DNA from: Hallerella sp963656065
GTDB taxonomy: Bacteria > Fibrobacterota > Fibrobacteria > Fibrobacterales > Fibrobacteraceae
Direction of reading: 5' to 3'
DNA length: 64,000 nucleotides
Assembly (NCBI GenBank): GCA_963656065.1
Contig: CAVKGV010000011.1
Location: 19,294-83,293 of the forward strand
Shown: in pieces, positions 24,706-33,008 of the stretch
How the letters are laid out: each line of letters opens with the position of its first letter
How positions within the stretch are numbered: the first letter of the stretch is position 1
Notes under the pieces: generated by a model
What the model was told of the DNA's origin: nothing
Database searches by the model: none
The model's input: only the letters and a program-made list of their open reading frames with translations
Made by a program: the position numbers and the translations under genes

Positions 24706-25672
24706 CTTCGGATTCCTTTTTCTTGGCGAGCCACGGCGGAAGCTTTTTCACCTTGCGCTCTTCCTTTGGCTTGGGAGGTTTCGGCGGGTAGAGAATTCCA
24801 AAGCGCAGGCCTGCCGTGCAGATGCGGAAAGATTCCGCATGCAGACGGGAAAGCAGGCTGCGTAGCCAGTAGAGCCCGCAGATGATGACGTCGCTCCGTC
24901 CTTTTTCAAGACCCGGCATATTTGCGCGGAGTTCCTTGGAAACATTGGAAATCTTGGTGATTGTCTTTTCGAGTTGGTCGAGGTTCATTTCGAGACCTTC
25001 GATTGCCCGAAAATCAAATTCGGATGCGTTCAGAAACACCATGGCAAGCGCCGTTCCCGTTCCGCCGACAAGATAGACGGGCTTCTTGGCGTATGGCCGC
25101 AAGGGATTTCCTTTGAGTTCTTCCTTTTCCCATTTCTTGTATTCCGGTCCGGGAATCGCTCCCATTTTCTTGTAGAGATAGAGCGCTCCGACGGGAATCG
25201 AAATGCCGCTTTCACCGTCCGAAATTTCGGTAGAACCTCCGCCGATATCGACCGTGACGATGCCTTCGCCGTGCCATTCTTCGACAGCGCGGAACGTGTA
25301 GGCGGCTTCTTCTTCGCCCGAAATGATTTGCGGCTTCACCCAGAGGGCTTTTTCGACCGTGGCGAGAACCTGTTCGGAATTTTTCGCCTTGCGGGCGGCT
25401 TCGGTCATTGCGCAAGCCTTGATCTCTGCACCGAGAGCGTTTGCCGTCGAACGGAATCCGGACAGGATTTTGGAAAGATCTTCGAGCCTTTCTTCGGAAA
25501 TTTCTCCCGAGCTGTAAACGTCTTCGCCAAGCCTGCACACTTCGACTTTCTGGATTTTCGGCTGGAGCGTCGTTTTTCCGTCCGCATCCGTTTCAAAGTC
25601 GGCAATCAAAAGGATTGTCGAGTGGCTGCCGATATCGACCGATGCGGGAAACGTCTTGACTTTTTCAGGCAT
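24689..25672 (-). CDS. Ppx/GppA-family phosphatase
   Basis: Exopolyphosphatase / guanosine pentaphosphate phosphatase-like protein of 327 residues with the actin-like ATPase fold. The N-terminal phosphate loop reads SVDIGSHSTILLIADF, the second loop VTVDIGGGSTEISDG, with the catalytic Glu in ISGEEEAAYTFRAV. This short form has no C-terminal HD domain. It may act on polyphosphate or pppGpp in stress responses. The start overlaps the preceding small gene by 8 bp and the end overlaps rluB, so the whole group is one transcript. The Lys/Pro-rich tail (PPKPPKPKEERKVKK) is unusual but may be a simple extension. Confidence 0.9.
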   Translation of the reverse strand: MPEKVKTFPASVDIGSHSTILLIADFETDADGKTTLQPKIQKVEVCRLGEDVYSSGEISEERLEDLSKILSGFRSTANALGAEIKACAMTEAARKAKNSEQVLATVEKALWVKPQIISGEEEAAYTFRAVEEWHGEGIVTVDIGGGSTEISDGESGISIPVGALYLYKKMGAIPGPEYKKWEKEELKGNPLRPYAKKPVYLVGGTGTALAMVFLNASEFDFRAIEGLEMNLDQLEKTITKISNVSKELRANMPGLEKGRSDVIICGLYWLRSLLSRLHAESFRICTAGLRFGILYPPKPPKPKEERKVKKLPPWLAKKKESEDENAN

Positions 25673-25982
25673 TTTCGTTTAGAAGTCCTTCGCGGATGCG
25701 GCTTGCGATTTTCTGCGGGTCGGTGAAAAACTGTTTGGCGAGCGGAATGGCCTGTTCAATAAGTTCTGCCGGATATTTTTTTGTCCAGGCGAGGACGATT
25801 TTCCCCGAATGGCTTCCGAGGGGTTCTCCGTTTCGGATTTCGAGCGCCATTTGCAGGGCAAGGTAAAGACCTAGTTCAATGGCGCGCGGCTGTTTTTTTC
25901 CTTCGAGAAGTTTTTCCACCCTGGCGATTTTTTCGTCTAGCCCGAGGTTCTCAATTTCTTTCAATTCATTTTCGGAAATCAT
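25665..25982 (-). CDS. Conserved-looking small protein of unknown function
   Basis: 105-residue soluble, mostly helical protein (ISENELKEIENLGLDEKIARV; later SGKIVLAWTKKYP). I do not recognise a family. It has no signal peptide, membrane segment or cysteine motif. It is judged real because it is the first gene of the minus-strand run, has normal composition, and overlaps the Ppx/GppA gene by 8 bp (ATGCCTGA). A helper role for the phosphatase would be guesswork. Confidence 0.65.
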   Translation of the reverse strand: MISENELKEIENLGLDEKIARVEKLLEGKKQPRAIELGLYLALQMALEIRNGEPLGSHSGKIVLAWTKKYPAELIEQAIPLAKQFFTDPQKIASRIREGLLNENA

Positions 25983-26002
25983 GGACTAAAATTAGCAAAC
26001 GC

Positions 26003-26032
26003 AAAAAGGCCCGGATTTCTCCGAACCTTTTT
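26003..26032 (-). terminator. Intrinsic terminator of the histone-like gene
   Basis: AAAAAGG (26003-26009) pairs with CCTTTTT (26026-26032), and CGGA (26012-26015) with TCCG (26020-26023). Read on the minus strand it gives a stem followed by a T run, located between the end of the histone H1-like gene and the next minus-strand gene. Confidence 0.7.
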
Positions 26033-26067
26033 GTTGTTCTTTTTAGCAAAGAGAGAAACGCTAAAAA

Positions 26068-26385
26068 CTACTTGGCTTTTTTTGCCGCGGTTTTCTTTGC
26101 GGCTGCCTTCGGCGCGGCTGCTTTCTTTGCCACGGTCTTCTTCGTGGCCGGCTTTTTCGCTACGGCCTTGACGGCTTTTTTCGCCGGAGCCGCTTTCTTT
26201 GCCGGAGCTTTTGCCACTTTCTTCGCGGCAGCCTTCGGCGCGGCGGCTTTCTTTGCCGCGGTCTTCTTCGCTGCCGGCTTTTCCGCCTTTTTCGCTACGG
26301 TCTTGACGGCCTTTTTCGCCGGAGCCGCTTTCTTTGCTGTAGTTTTTGCAGCCGTTTTGGCTGTCTTGGTCTTAGTTACTGCCAT
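26068..26385 (-). CDS. Histone H1-like Lys/Ala-rich DNA-binding protein
   Basis: 105-residue protein made almost only of Lys, Ala, Pro, Thr and Val, with AAKK/APAKK repeats like the C-terminal tail of eukaryotic H1 and bacterial Hc1/AlgP-type proteins. A ~40-residue unit (starting AAPAKKAVKTVAKK and AAPAKKAVKAVAKK) occurs twice, showing an internal duplication. The start is the ATG at 26385 because AAAGGAAC lies 8 bases upstream; the frame upstream of it is AT-rich leader. It probably condenses DNA in the nucleoid. A promoter with TTGATA and TATTTT precedes it and a hairpin terminator follows, so it is a single-gene unit. Confidence 0.88.
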   Translation of the reverse strand: MAVTKTKTAKTAAKTTAKKAAPAKKAVKTVAKKAEKPAAKKTAAKKAAAPKAAAKKVAKAPAKKAAPAKKAVKAVAKKPATKKTVAKKAAAPKAAAKKTAAKKAK

Positions 26386-26426
26386 ATTTTTGTTCCTTTT
26401 TTTTAGTTGTTGATAACTATGAATAT

Positions 26427-26455
26427 AAAATAACTTGATTTTCACAAAATATCAA
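26427..26455 (-). promoter_or_regulatory. Candidate promoter of the histone-like gene
   Basis: On the minus strand, TTGATA (26455-26450) is followed 17 bp later by TATTTT (26432-26427), in an AT-rich gap between panB and the histone-like gene. Spacing and position fit a sigma-70-type promoter about 40 bp upstream of the start codon. Confidence 0.5.
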
Positions 26456-26508
26456 CACTTATTTTTAAAAATATTTTCCTTATGACTGGTCAAGGAACAA
26501 AATTTGTG

Positions 26509-27252
26509 CTAAGGCTTTTGCGCGAGCGAGGCGATATAGTTTTTGATTCCGGTTTCTGCGAGACAGAAAATGTCGCAGAACTTTGTCGCGAACGGAGGAA
26601 GTTTCCCGTTGCTGATTCCCAGGGCGTCGTGCAGGACGGCTACCTGGCCGTCGGTCGCATGGCCCGCTCCGATGCCGATGGTTATTAGCTTCACGGCATC
26701 CGTCACCCTTTTTCCGAGGGCTTCGGGAATGTGTTCGAGGACACATTCGAACGCTCCGGTTTCGTCGATTGTCTTCGCTTCCCTTAAAATCCTTTCGGCG
26801 TCTTCTTCGCTTTGACCGACCTGTTTAAAGCTCGTCGCCGTTTGCGGGAGAAGTCCCAGGTGGGCGCAGACCTCGATATCGTTTTTGCGGAGCGTCTCGA
26901 TTATCTTGGGATGGAAACCTTCGAGCTTGACGGAACTCGCGCCGAGATCGATGAACTTTTTTGCGTTTTCGAGCGCCGTCTCCGGGTTTTCGTAGCTCAT
27001 GTAGGGCATGTCTGCGATGACGTGCGTGTTCGGGGCGCCGCGGCAGACCGCTGCGACAAAAACCAGCATCTCGTTCATGCCGATGCATTTCGTGCTTTTG
27101 TAGCCGAGCATCGTGTTGGCGAGACTGTCTCCGACGAGGATCTGGTCGATTCCCGCGGATTCTGCGATTTTGGCAAAGCCGTAGTCGTAAGCGGTGATTT
27201 GCGAAATTTTCCTTTTTCCCTTCATTTCACGGATTTGCGTTGCGGAAAGCAT
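26509..27252 (-). CDS. panB: 3-methyl-2-oxobutanoate hydroxymethyltransferase
   Basis: Transfers a hydroxymethyl group from methylenetetrahydrofolate to ketoisovalerate to make ketopantoate for pantothenate and CoA. 247 residues, slightly short. Signatures: MKGKRKISQITAYDYGFA, VGDSLANTMLGYKST (metal-binding Asp), ADMPYMSY, SSVKLEG and AHLGLLPQT; the catalytic Glu lies in ECVLEHIPE, and TIGIGAGHATDGQVAVLHD follows. The ATG at 27252 is preceded by a perfect AGGAGG; the frame upstream is only a shadow of recO. It overlaps the end of recO by 26 bp. Confidence 0.95.
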   Translation of the reverse strand: MLSATQIREMKGKRKISQITAYDYGFAKIAESAGIDQILVGDSLANTMLGYKSTKCIGMNEMLVFVAAVCRGAPNTHVIADMPYMSYENPETALENAKKFIDLGASSVKLEGFHPKIIETLRKNDIEVCAHLGLLPQTATSFKQVGQSEEDAERILREAKTIDETGAFECVLEHIPEALGKRVTDAVKLITIGIGAGHATDGQVAVLHDALGISNGKLPPFATKFCDIFCLAETGIKNYIASLAQKP

Positions 27253-27973
27253 AGCTTCTGACCTCCTGTAGCCAGTGATAAGATTTGATTTCCCGGTTTT
27301 CGCCGAGATGCGCTTTGAGATATTTGAAAAATTCCCGTTCGAGCGCTTGCGGGTCGCTGAGCGGTTCCCTTGTGTGCAGCCGAGCGATGTCGCGGAGAAA
27401 GGCGCTTGTATGTTCCGGTTCAAAGTTTCCGAGGCAATTTTTGCAGAGGGCGCCGCCGGAGTCAAAGAGAAAATCCGCCGGGGTTTCGGAAAGGCTCGCT
27501 CCGCACCGGACGCATTCGGTAAGCGAAAGCGCATACCCGGAGAGATCCATGATGTGCCACATCCAGCGGACGAGAGCGTCTTTGGAATTCGGGCCTCTGT
27601 CGAGAACCTTCAACGCTTTTTCCGTGTAGCGAAATTCGAGTTCCTGGGAGAGGCCTATAGGCAGGTATCGTAAAAGAATCTCCGCCATGACGCTTGCCAT
27701 CGCGGAAATTTCCAGGTCTTTTCGTAAGCGCGGGAACCATTCGACGAGGGACGCTTCGCGGATAAAGTGCAAATCGCTTTTGCCGGAATCGTTGAAGACG
27801 ATTTCGCTTTCTGCCAAAGGATCGAGTGCCCCTTGGAACGGACTGTTTTTTTTCCTTGCGCTCTTGACGAGAAAGGACAGGACGCCGAAATCATAGGAGA
27901 AGCCTTTCACGATAAGCGAAGTGTCGCTGTAAGGCATCCGGTGGAGAACGATGACCTTGGTCCGCTTGAGCAC
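27227..27973 (-). CDS. recO: DNA repair protein RecO
   Basis: Recombination mediator that loads RecA with RecR and RecF. 248 residues: an N-terminal OB-fold (KVIVLHRMPYSDTSLIVKGFSYDFG), a helical domain, and a C4 zinc finger (CVRCGASLSE with ALCKNCLG). The start is a GTG directly after the stop of the HIT gene (TAAGTG), with no ribosome-binding site of its own, so translation is probably coupled. It lies between the HIT gene and panB on the minus strand, in one apparent operon. Confidence 0.92.
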   Translation of the reverse strand: MLKRTKVIVLHRMPYSDTSLIVKGFSYDFGVLSFLVKSARKKNSPFQGALDPLAESEIVFNDSGKSDLHFIREASLVEWFPRLRKDLEISAMASVMAEILLRYLPIGLSQELEFRYTEKALKVLDRGPNSKDALVRWMWHIMDLSGYALSLTECVRCGASLSETPADFLFDSGGALCKNCLGNFEPEHTSAFLRDIARLHTREPLSDPQALEREFFKYLKAHLGENREIKSYHWLQEVRSYAFRNANP

Positions 27974-28327
27974 TTAGGCTTTTGCCCCGAAGCCGTCGTC
28001 GAGCCGCTTTCCGCCGAGGATGTGGCAGTGGATATGCGGAACCGTCTGTCCGGCGTCTCCTTTTGCGTTGAAGACAAAGCGCGCTCCGCTTTCGGCGAGT
28101 CCTTCCTGTTTCGCGATATTCTGTGCGCAGAAAAGAAGGCGGCCCATTCGCGGGGAATCTTCCTCCTGCATGTCCAGGAGGCTCTCGATGTGTTTTTTGG
28201 GAACGACGAGAACGTGCGTGGGAGCTTGCGGATTCAGGTCGCGGAATGCGTAAAATTCATTGTCTTCGTAAACCTTATTCGAGGGGATTTCACCGCGGAC
28301 GATTTTACAGAAAATGCAATCGGACAT
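27974..28327 (-). CDS. HIT-family nucleotide hydrolase
   Basis: 117-residue histidine-triad protein (Hint-like). It starts with the zinc-site motif CIFCKIVRGEIPS and ends with the triad HIHCHILGG, which binds the nucleotide phosphate. Such proteins hydrolyse AMP- or adenylate-linked lysine and related purine phosphoramidates. The ATG at 28327 is used because the protein then begins MSDCIFCKI, as in relatives; the longer open frame has no family similarity. It is first in the HIT-recO-panB run. Confidence 0.93.
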   Translation of the reverse strand: MSDCIFCKIVRGEIPSNKVYEDNEFYAFRDLNPQAPTHVLVVPKKHIESLLDMQEEDSPRMGRLLFCAQNIAKQEGLAESGARFVFNAKGDAGQTVPHIHCHILGGKRLDDGFGAKA

Positions 28328-28498
28328 AGGACACCTGTTGAAAAGGGTTGGTTCGCCTTTCGGAGCGACTTTCGTAAAAAGTAACATTTTGTCGTGTTTT
28401 GGGCAAACATCGCAAGGGCTCTTTTGCTAGATTTGTTGCGGAATGATTTTGTCTTTTTTTACAGATTTTCGGATATTTTCTGATCGTCCGGAGAGGCT

Positions 28499-28518
28499 CT
28501 TTCGAATGGTTTCGAAAG
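28499..28518. promoter_or_regulatory. Palindrome CTTTCGAA-TGGT-TTCGAAAG upstream of tex
   Basis: A perfect 8-bp inverted repeat with a 4-bp centre lies 64 bp before the tex start codon, in the 254-bp gap between the divergent HIT gene and tex. There is no following T run, so it looks more like an operator than a terminator. The rest of this gap is AT-rich and shows no further gene. Confidence 0.45.
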
Positions 28519-28581
28519 GATTTTTCGCCGGCGTAGGCAAAATCATCGGCTCAAACGATTTTCACATTTGAGGAATCGAAC

Positions 28582-30924
28582 ATGAATTTTTCGCAAGTTA
28601 TTTCCGAGGAACTGAAACTGGAAGAGTGGCGCGTGGCCAAGGCTCTGGAACTGATGGACCAGGGCGGAACGATTCCGTTTATCGCGCGTTACCGCAAGGA
28701 CCAGACCGGAACGCTGAACGAAATTGAACTCCGCGACATCCAGCATCGTCGCGAATATCTGCAGGAACTCGAAGAACGCAAAACGACCATCCTGAAATCC
28801 ATCGAAGAACAGGGAAAGCTTACTCCGGAACTTAGGGCGCAGATCGAATCCTGCAAGGACAAGACGAATCTCGAAGATCTTTACGCTCCTTACAAACCGA
28901 AAAAGCGCACCCGTGCAACGATTGCGAAGGAATGCGGGCTCGAACCGCTAGCGCGCACGATCATGGCCCAGGAAGAGACGACGAATACGCCGGAAGAAAT
29001 CGGGCGTATCTATCTTTCGGAAGAAAAGGGTTTAGCCGATCCGAAGGCGGCGATTGCCGGCGCTTGCGACATCCTCGCCGAAGAAGTCGCTGACAACGCC
29101 GAGTTCCGCCAATACTTGCGTCTGCAAATCGAAAAGCAGGGCGTCATGACGTCGAAAGTCCGCAAGGAATTCGAAAAACAGGATACCAAGTTCAAGAATT
29201 ACTACGCCTTCTCGGAACCGGTTTCGAAGATTCCCAGCCACCGGATGCTTGCGCTTCGTCGCGGCGAAAAGGAAAAGGTGCTCCGTCTCGCCATCGAAAT
29301 GCCCGATGCGGAACTGGTCTCCTATCTGCAGCGCCAAATCATCAAGGGCGACAGCATCTGGAAGCCTTATCTCGAAGAGATGTGCAAGGATGCGTGGGAA
29401 CGTCTTCTCAAGACGAGCCTTGAAAGCGAAGTCCGCCTGCTTTTGAAGGACAAGGCGGAAGAAGAAGCGTTCAAGGTTTTCAGCAAAAATTTGCAGGATG
29501 TGCTTCTTGCGCCACCTGCCGGTCACAAGGCTGTTCTCGCTCTCGACCCGGGATTTCGCACGGGATGCAAGGTCGCGGTCCTCGACAAGAACGGAAAGTT
29601 TATCGACCACGGAGTTATTTTCCCGCACGAGCCGCAAAAAAAGGTTGCCGAAGCGGGCGATTACATCGCATCCCTGGTGGAAAAATACGACATCGACCTG
29701 ATCGCTATCGGAAACGGTACGGCGAGCCGCGAAACGGATGCGTTTGTCGCAGGAATCGCGCACAAGTTCAAGGGCAAGAAGCCCGCTCGCGTTGTCGTTT
29801 CGGAAGCGGGCGCGTCGGTTTATTCCGCAAGCCCGATAGCCATCCAGGAATTTCCGAACGAGGACGTGACGACCCGTGGAGCGATTTCCATCGGGCGCCG
29901 TTTGCAGGATCCTCTGGCGGAACTGGTGAAAGTCGATCCGCAGTCGATTGGTGTGGGACAGTATCAGCATGACGTGAACCAGCGCGAACTGAAAAAACGC
30001 TTGGACGAAGTTGTGGAAAGTTGTGTGAACATGGTCGGCGTCGATCTGAACAGCGCAAGCGCTCCGCTTCTCACGCATGTGGCTGGCGTCTCTGCGGCGC
30101 TCGCCGAAAACGTGGTGAAGTACCGCGAAGAAAACGGGGCGTTCAAGAGCCGCCAGGATGTTTTGAAAGTCAAGGGATTTGGCCCGAAAGCGTTCGAACA
30201 ATCCGCTGGGTTCCTCCGGATTCCGGGTGCGGAAAATCCGCTCGACTGCAGCGCGGTGCATCCTGAAAACTACGGGCTTGTCGAACGGATGGCGGAAAAG
30301 GCCGGCGTCGCAGTCAAGGATCTCGTCGGGAACGCTAGCGCAATCAAGTCGCTTTCTCCCGAAGAGTTCCTTTCGGATACGGTCGGAAAGCACACGCTCG
30401 AAGATATTTTCTCCGAACTCGAAAAGCCGAGCCGCGATCCGCGCAAGGAATTCCGCTATGCGAAATTTGACGACAAGATCAAGAGCATCAACGATCTCGT
30501 CACCGGCAGCTGGATGGAAGGCGTGGTGACGAACGTGGCGAACTTCGGCGCGTTTGTCGATATTGGCGTGCACCAGGATGGGCTTGTCCACGTTTCGGAA
30601 ATCAGCGACAAGTTCGTGGAAGACGCGAAGACTGTCTTGACGGTTGGCGATGTCGTGAAAGTTCGCGTACTCGGAGTGGATGCTGGGCAAAAACGCATCA
30701 GCCTTTCGATGAAGCAGGAACAGGTCGATGGCGTTGCCGGAGCCGGTCGCGGTCCCAGAAATCAGCATGGGCGCGGACGTCATGAAGGCGGCATCAAACC
30801 CCATGCGACGATTGCGGACCTGAAGGCTCGTCTCGGCGGACCGAACCCGAATGCCGCTCGCAAGGGTAATTCCCAGCCGAACAAGCTTTCCTCGATGATC
30901 AAGAAGTTCAAGAAAGGACTCTAG
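28582..30924 (+). CDS. tex: Tex-family S1 RNA-binding protein
   Basis: Cytoplasmic nucleic-acid-binding protein of 780 residues related to Tex and yeast Spt6. N-terminal helical region with TIPFIARYRKDQTG and NLEDLYAPYKPKKRTRA; YqgF/RNase H-like domain starting ALDPGFRTGCKVAVLD (~residue 320); helix-hairpin-helix repeats (NMVGVDLNSASAPLLTHVAG, LKVKGFGPKAFEQ); and an S1 domain (residues ~645-715, VTNVANFGAFVDIG). A GAGGAATCG site precedes the ATG. A Gly/Arg-rich tail follows the S1 domain. It is a single-gene unit with its own terminator. Confidence 0.97.
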   Translation: MNFSQVISEELKLEEWRVAKALELMDQGGTIPFIARYRKDQTGTLNEIELRDIQHRREYLQELEERKTTILKSIEEQGKLTPELRAQIESCKDKTNLEDLYAPYKPKKRTRATIAKECGLEPLARTIMAQEETTNTPEEIGRIYLSEEKGLADPKAAIAGACDILAEEVADNAEFRQYLRLQIEKQGVMTSKVRKEFEKQDTKFKNYYAFSEPVSKIPSHRMLALRRGEKEKVLRLAIEMPDAELVSYLQRQIIKGDSIWKPYLEEMCKDAWERLLKTSLESEVRLLLKDKAEEEAFKVFSKNLQDVLLAPPAGHKAVLALDPGFRTGCKVAVLDKNGKFIDHGVIFPHEPQKKVAEAGDYIASLVEKYDIDLIAIGNGTASRETDAFVAGIAHKFKGKKPARVVVSEAGASVYSASPIAIQEFPNEDVTTRGAISIGRRLQDPLAELVKVDPQSIGVGQYQHDVNQRELKKRLDEVVESCVNMVGVDLNSASAPLLTHVAGVSAALAENVVKYREENGAFKSRQDVLKVKGFGPKAFEQSAGFLRIPGAENPLDCSAVHPENYGLVERMAEKAGVAVKDLVGNASAIKSLSPEEFLSDTVGKHTLEDIFSELEKPSRDPRKEFRYAKFDDKIKSINDLVTGSWMEGVVTNVANFGAFVDIGVHQDGLVHVSEISDKFVEDAKTVLTVGDVVKVRVLGVDAGQKRISLSMKQEQVDGVAGAGRGPRNQHGRGRHEGGIKPHATIADLKARLGGPNPNAARKGNSQPNKLSSMIKKFKKGL

Positions 30925-30943
30925 TCAAAAATTAATTTATATG

Positions 30944-30973
30944 AAAAGCTCGGTGCAAAACCGGGCTTTTTTT
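30944..30973 (+). terminator. Intrinsic terminator after tex
   Basis: A 10-bp stem (30944-30953 with 30961-30970, one G-T pair) around a TGCAAAA loop runs into a T tract (30967-30973). It closes the tex unit and separates it from the AT-rich pair downstream. Confidence 0.85.
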
Positions 30974-31044
30974 GAAAAAGGTCTTGTTTTTTCTTTTACT
31001 CGAATGTAGTTTTGTTATTGAAATTTTAAACTTTTGAGGCTAAA

Positions 31045-32022
31045 ATGCGGGACGAAATTTTTTTGGAAAATCTGTACTTGGAGCATATTGATGAAAATAT
31101 TCGAAAATTTCCGCAATCTTTTTTAGATGCGGATGAAATTAAAATTTTAAAAAAGCTTGATGAAATGGCGCTCCTTCACTGCGTCCGAAATTTATCGCCG
31201 AAAAGTGAAACTTGGGCGACGATTTCCCTATTCGTCGATTATTTTAAACTAGTCCCGGAACCCAGAAATCCAAGAATTCTTTGGGCTTTTTTGATTGCGC
31301 TTTTTTTGTTTTCGGATGAGACTTGTTTTTCGGAGCTGGAAAAAGAAATTTTAAGAAAATTGATTTGGCGAATATGTCTTTATCTTAACGGACTAAAAGA
31401 CTGTCCGCCCATGCTTTCAGAAGAAAAACAACAGGTGGATTTGTCGTTTGAAAAAAATATTGATGAAATGAAACTGTATAAAGCGGGATTTGATTTGCAA
31501 GATGCAAAATTAGAAGAAATTTTAAATACATTAGATGATTCTAGGTCAAAGGAACGGTTTTATTTGATGAGAAATGTCTATCGCGAAGGAAAGAAGCTTC
31601 TTCAAAATCGGGAAAATGCGGAGCTTTTGTTCCTTTTGAAAAATCGGACAGAAAAAGATCCGAATCACAATGAGTATTTTGCGACAGGTTGCCATACCGA
31701 TTCGGTTCATCGCAATTCAGCGATTCAAAGAGGTCTTGTCAAGGCGGATGGAATAAAGTCTTCTAATCCTGAGTATTTGGAAAATGAAAATGTCGTCTTC
31801 CACTCACATCCCAGTCGTTCACCGCTATCTGTTAACGGAATTGTTGATGGAGATTTAGGACATTCTGTTCAATCGGGCAAACAAGTTTTTGGTATCAATT
31901 CTGACGGCGATATCTTTTATACAACGCCTGAACTTGCGGGGCAATGTTTTGCTTCGACCGATCGTTGTAGCAGTTACAATGGGCAAGTGTTCCTTGGAAA
32001 CATCAAGGACTTTTTACAGTGA
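31045..32022 (+). CDS. Protein with JAB-like (HxHP) C-terminal domain, unknown function
   Basis: 325-residue protein with no signal peptide. Residues ~1-200 are helical, Leu/Glu/Lys-rich and unrecognised. The C-terminus (~205-315) resembles the JAB/MPN metallopeptidase or DUF4329 fold: VVFHSHPSRSPLS gives His253 and His255, Asp268/Asp270 follow, then GKQVFGINSDGDIFYTTPE. The acidic residue lies 13-15 positions after the second His instead of the usual ~11, so it is a divergent or inactive form. Such domains appear in polymorphic toxins and in peptidases. The coding DNA is clearly more AT-rich than the neighbours. It overlaps the next gene by GTGA. Confidence 0.6.
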   Translation: MRDEIFLENLYLEHIDENIRKFPQSFLDADEIKILKKLDEMALLHCVRNLSPKSETWATISLFVDYFKLVPEPRNPRILWAFLIALFLFSDETCFSELEKEILRKLIWRICLYLNGLKDCPPMLSEEKQQVDLSFEKNIDEMKLYKAGFDLQDAKLEEILNTLDDSRSKERFYLMRNVYREGKKLLQNRENAELLFLLKNRTEKDPNHNEYFATGCHTDSVHRNSAIQRGLVKADGIKSSNPEYLENENVVFHSHPSRSPLSVNGIVDGDLGHSVQSGKQVFGINSDGDIFYTTPELAGQCFASTDRCSSYNGQVFLGNIKDFLQ

Positions 32023-32993
32023 TTCGTTCTTTTTGCGTGCTCGGATTCTGTTGCCTTCAGGTCTTGAATGCTTTGACCCCTTGTGAGCGATTTCTGAAAG
32101 ACAATGTTGAATTTGTAAAGAATGCATCTGCAGCCTCTTGCCTAGATAGCGTCCGTTTGTTCTTTACGGAATATTACGCCCCTTACGATGTTCACATCGC
32201 GGAAATTCAAAAAGAAAACTTTGCATCGCATTTCGTGTTTCGTTGCCGTGTCGGTTCTTGCAAAAATGAAGGGAGGACTTGGGAAAGGTTCAAACAGGAA
32301 AATACAGAAAAGAAATGTGTTCGAGAATTTGTCTCGGCTGATTCCGCGAAATTGTTTTCATCTTTTAAAAATTTTATCCGCCAAATCGAAAACCTGGATG
32401 ATCGAAAATTTGATTCGCTTTATTCGGCGAACGATCTGTTTTGTAATCTATATCAAAATGCTTTTACCCGTCTCTTTGCAAGACCTCTTCAAAGTGGCGG
32501 CTACATTTCCGTGAAGAATGATTCCGTTTTGTATATCCAGGGGAATTCTCTTTCGCCTGGGCTTTTCTTGAGTAATTTTAAGACGGGAATACAGCGGAAA
32601 GTTTATGATTTTTTCCATCGAACGGAAGACGGCTTTACGCTAAGCGATGAATTTCGAATCATGGAGAGTTCGGATTCGTCTTATCGCATGGAATATGCGG
32701 GAGGCGATATCGTCTATTATGACGGCAAGGATTCGGTTTCTTTTGTACTCGGCGACACTTCGGGCTTTTGGATGTTCATCCAGTATAAATTAAATGGTGA
32801 TTCTGTATTGCATTCAAATGCTCCCGAGTACCTGAAAAATGCGGAATCCTATCAAATGTCCGAAGCGACAGCGCATCGCTATCTGTTGAAAATGAAACGC
32901 TACCGCATTCCTTTCTACGGAACGGATACAAGCGATAACAAGCCGCTTTTCCAAAAGAAATTTCCGTTTTACAGAATCGACTGCTTTCGCTAA
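32019..32993 (+). CDS. Exported protein of unknown function coupled to the JAB-like protein
   Basis: 324 residues from a GTG that overlaps the stop of the preceding gene. The N-terminus (MIRSFCVLGFCCLQVLNA) is a Sec signal peptide without a clear lipobox. The mature part has several cysteines (CERFLK, ASCLDS, CRVGSCKN, KKCVRE) that could form periplasmic disulfides, and a beta-rich C-terminal half (IVYYDGKDSVSFVLGDTSGFW). I recognise no family. Tight coupling to the JAB-like protein suggests a functional pair with one partner in the cytoplasm and one outside it. It converges on galE 16 bp away. Confidence 0.6.
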   Translation: MIRSFCVLGFCCLQVLNALTPCERFLKDNVEFVKNASAASCLDSVRLFFTEYYAPYDVHIAEIQKENFASHFVFRCRVGSCKNEGRTWERFKQENTEKKCVREFVSADSAKLFSSFKNFIRQIENLDDRKFDSLYSANDLFCNLYQNAFTRLFARPLQSGGYISVKNDSVLYIQGNSLSPGLFLSNFKTGIQRKVYDFFHRTEDGFTLSDEFRIMESSDSSYRMEYAGGDIVYYDGKDSVSFVLGDTSGFWMFIQYKLNGDSVLHSNAPEYLKNAESYQMSEATAHRYLLKMKRYRIPFYGTDTSDNKPLFQKKFPFYRIDCFR

Positions 32994-33008
32994 GAACGTT
33001 TTTTTAGA

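Noticed and set aside
26400..26460. DnaA-box-like TTATCAACA near the histone-like gene
   Set aside because: One imperfect match in AT-rich promoter DNA, with no dnaA or other origin genes nearby.
28499..28518. LexA box upstream of tex
   Set aside because: The palindrome TTTCGAA does not fit the TGC-spaced LexA site of Fibrobacter.
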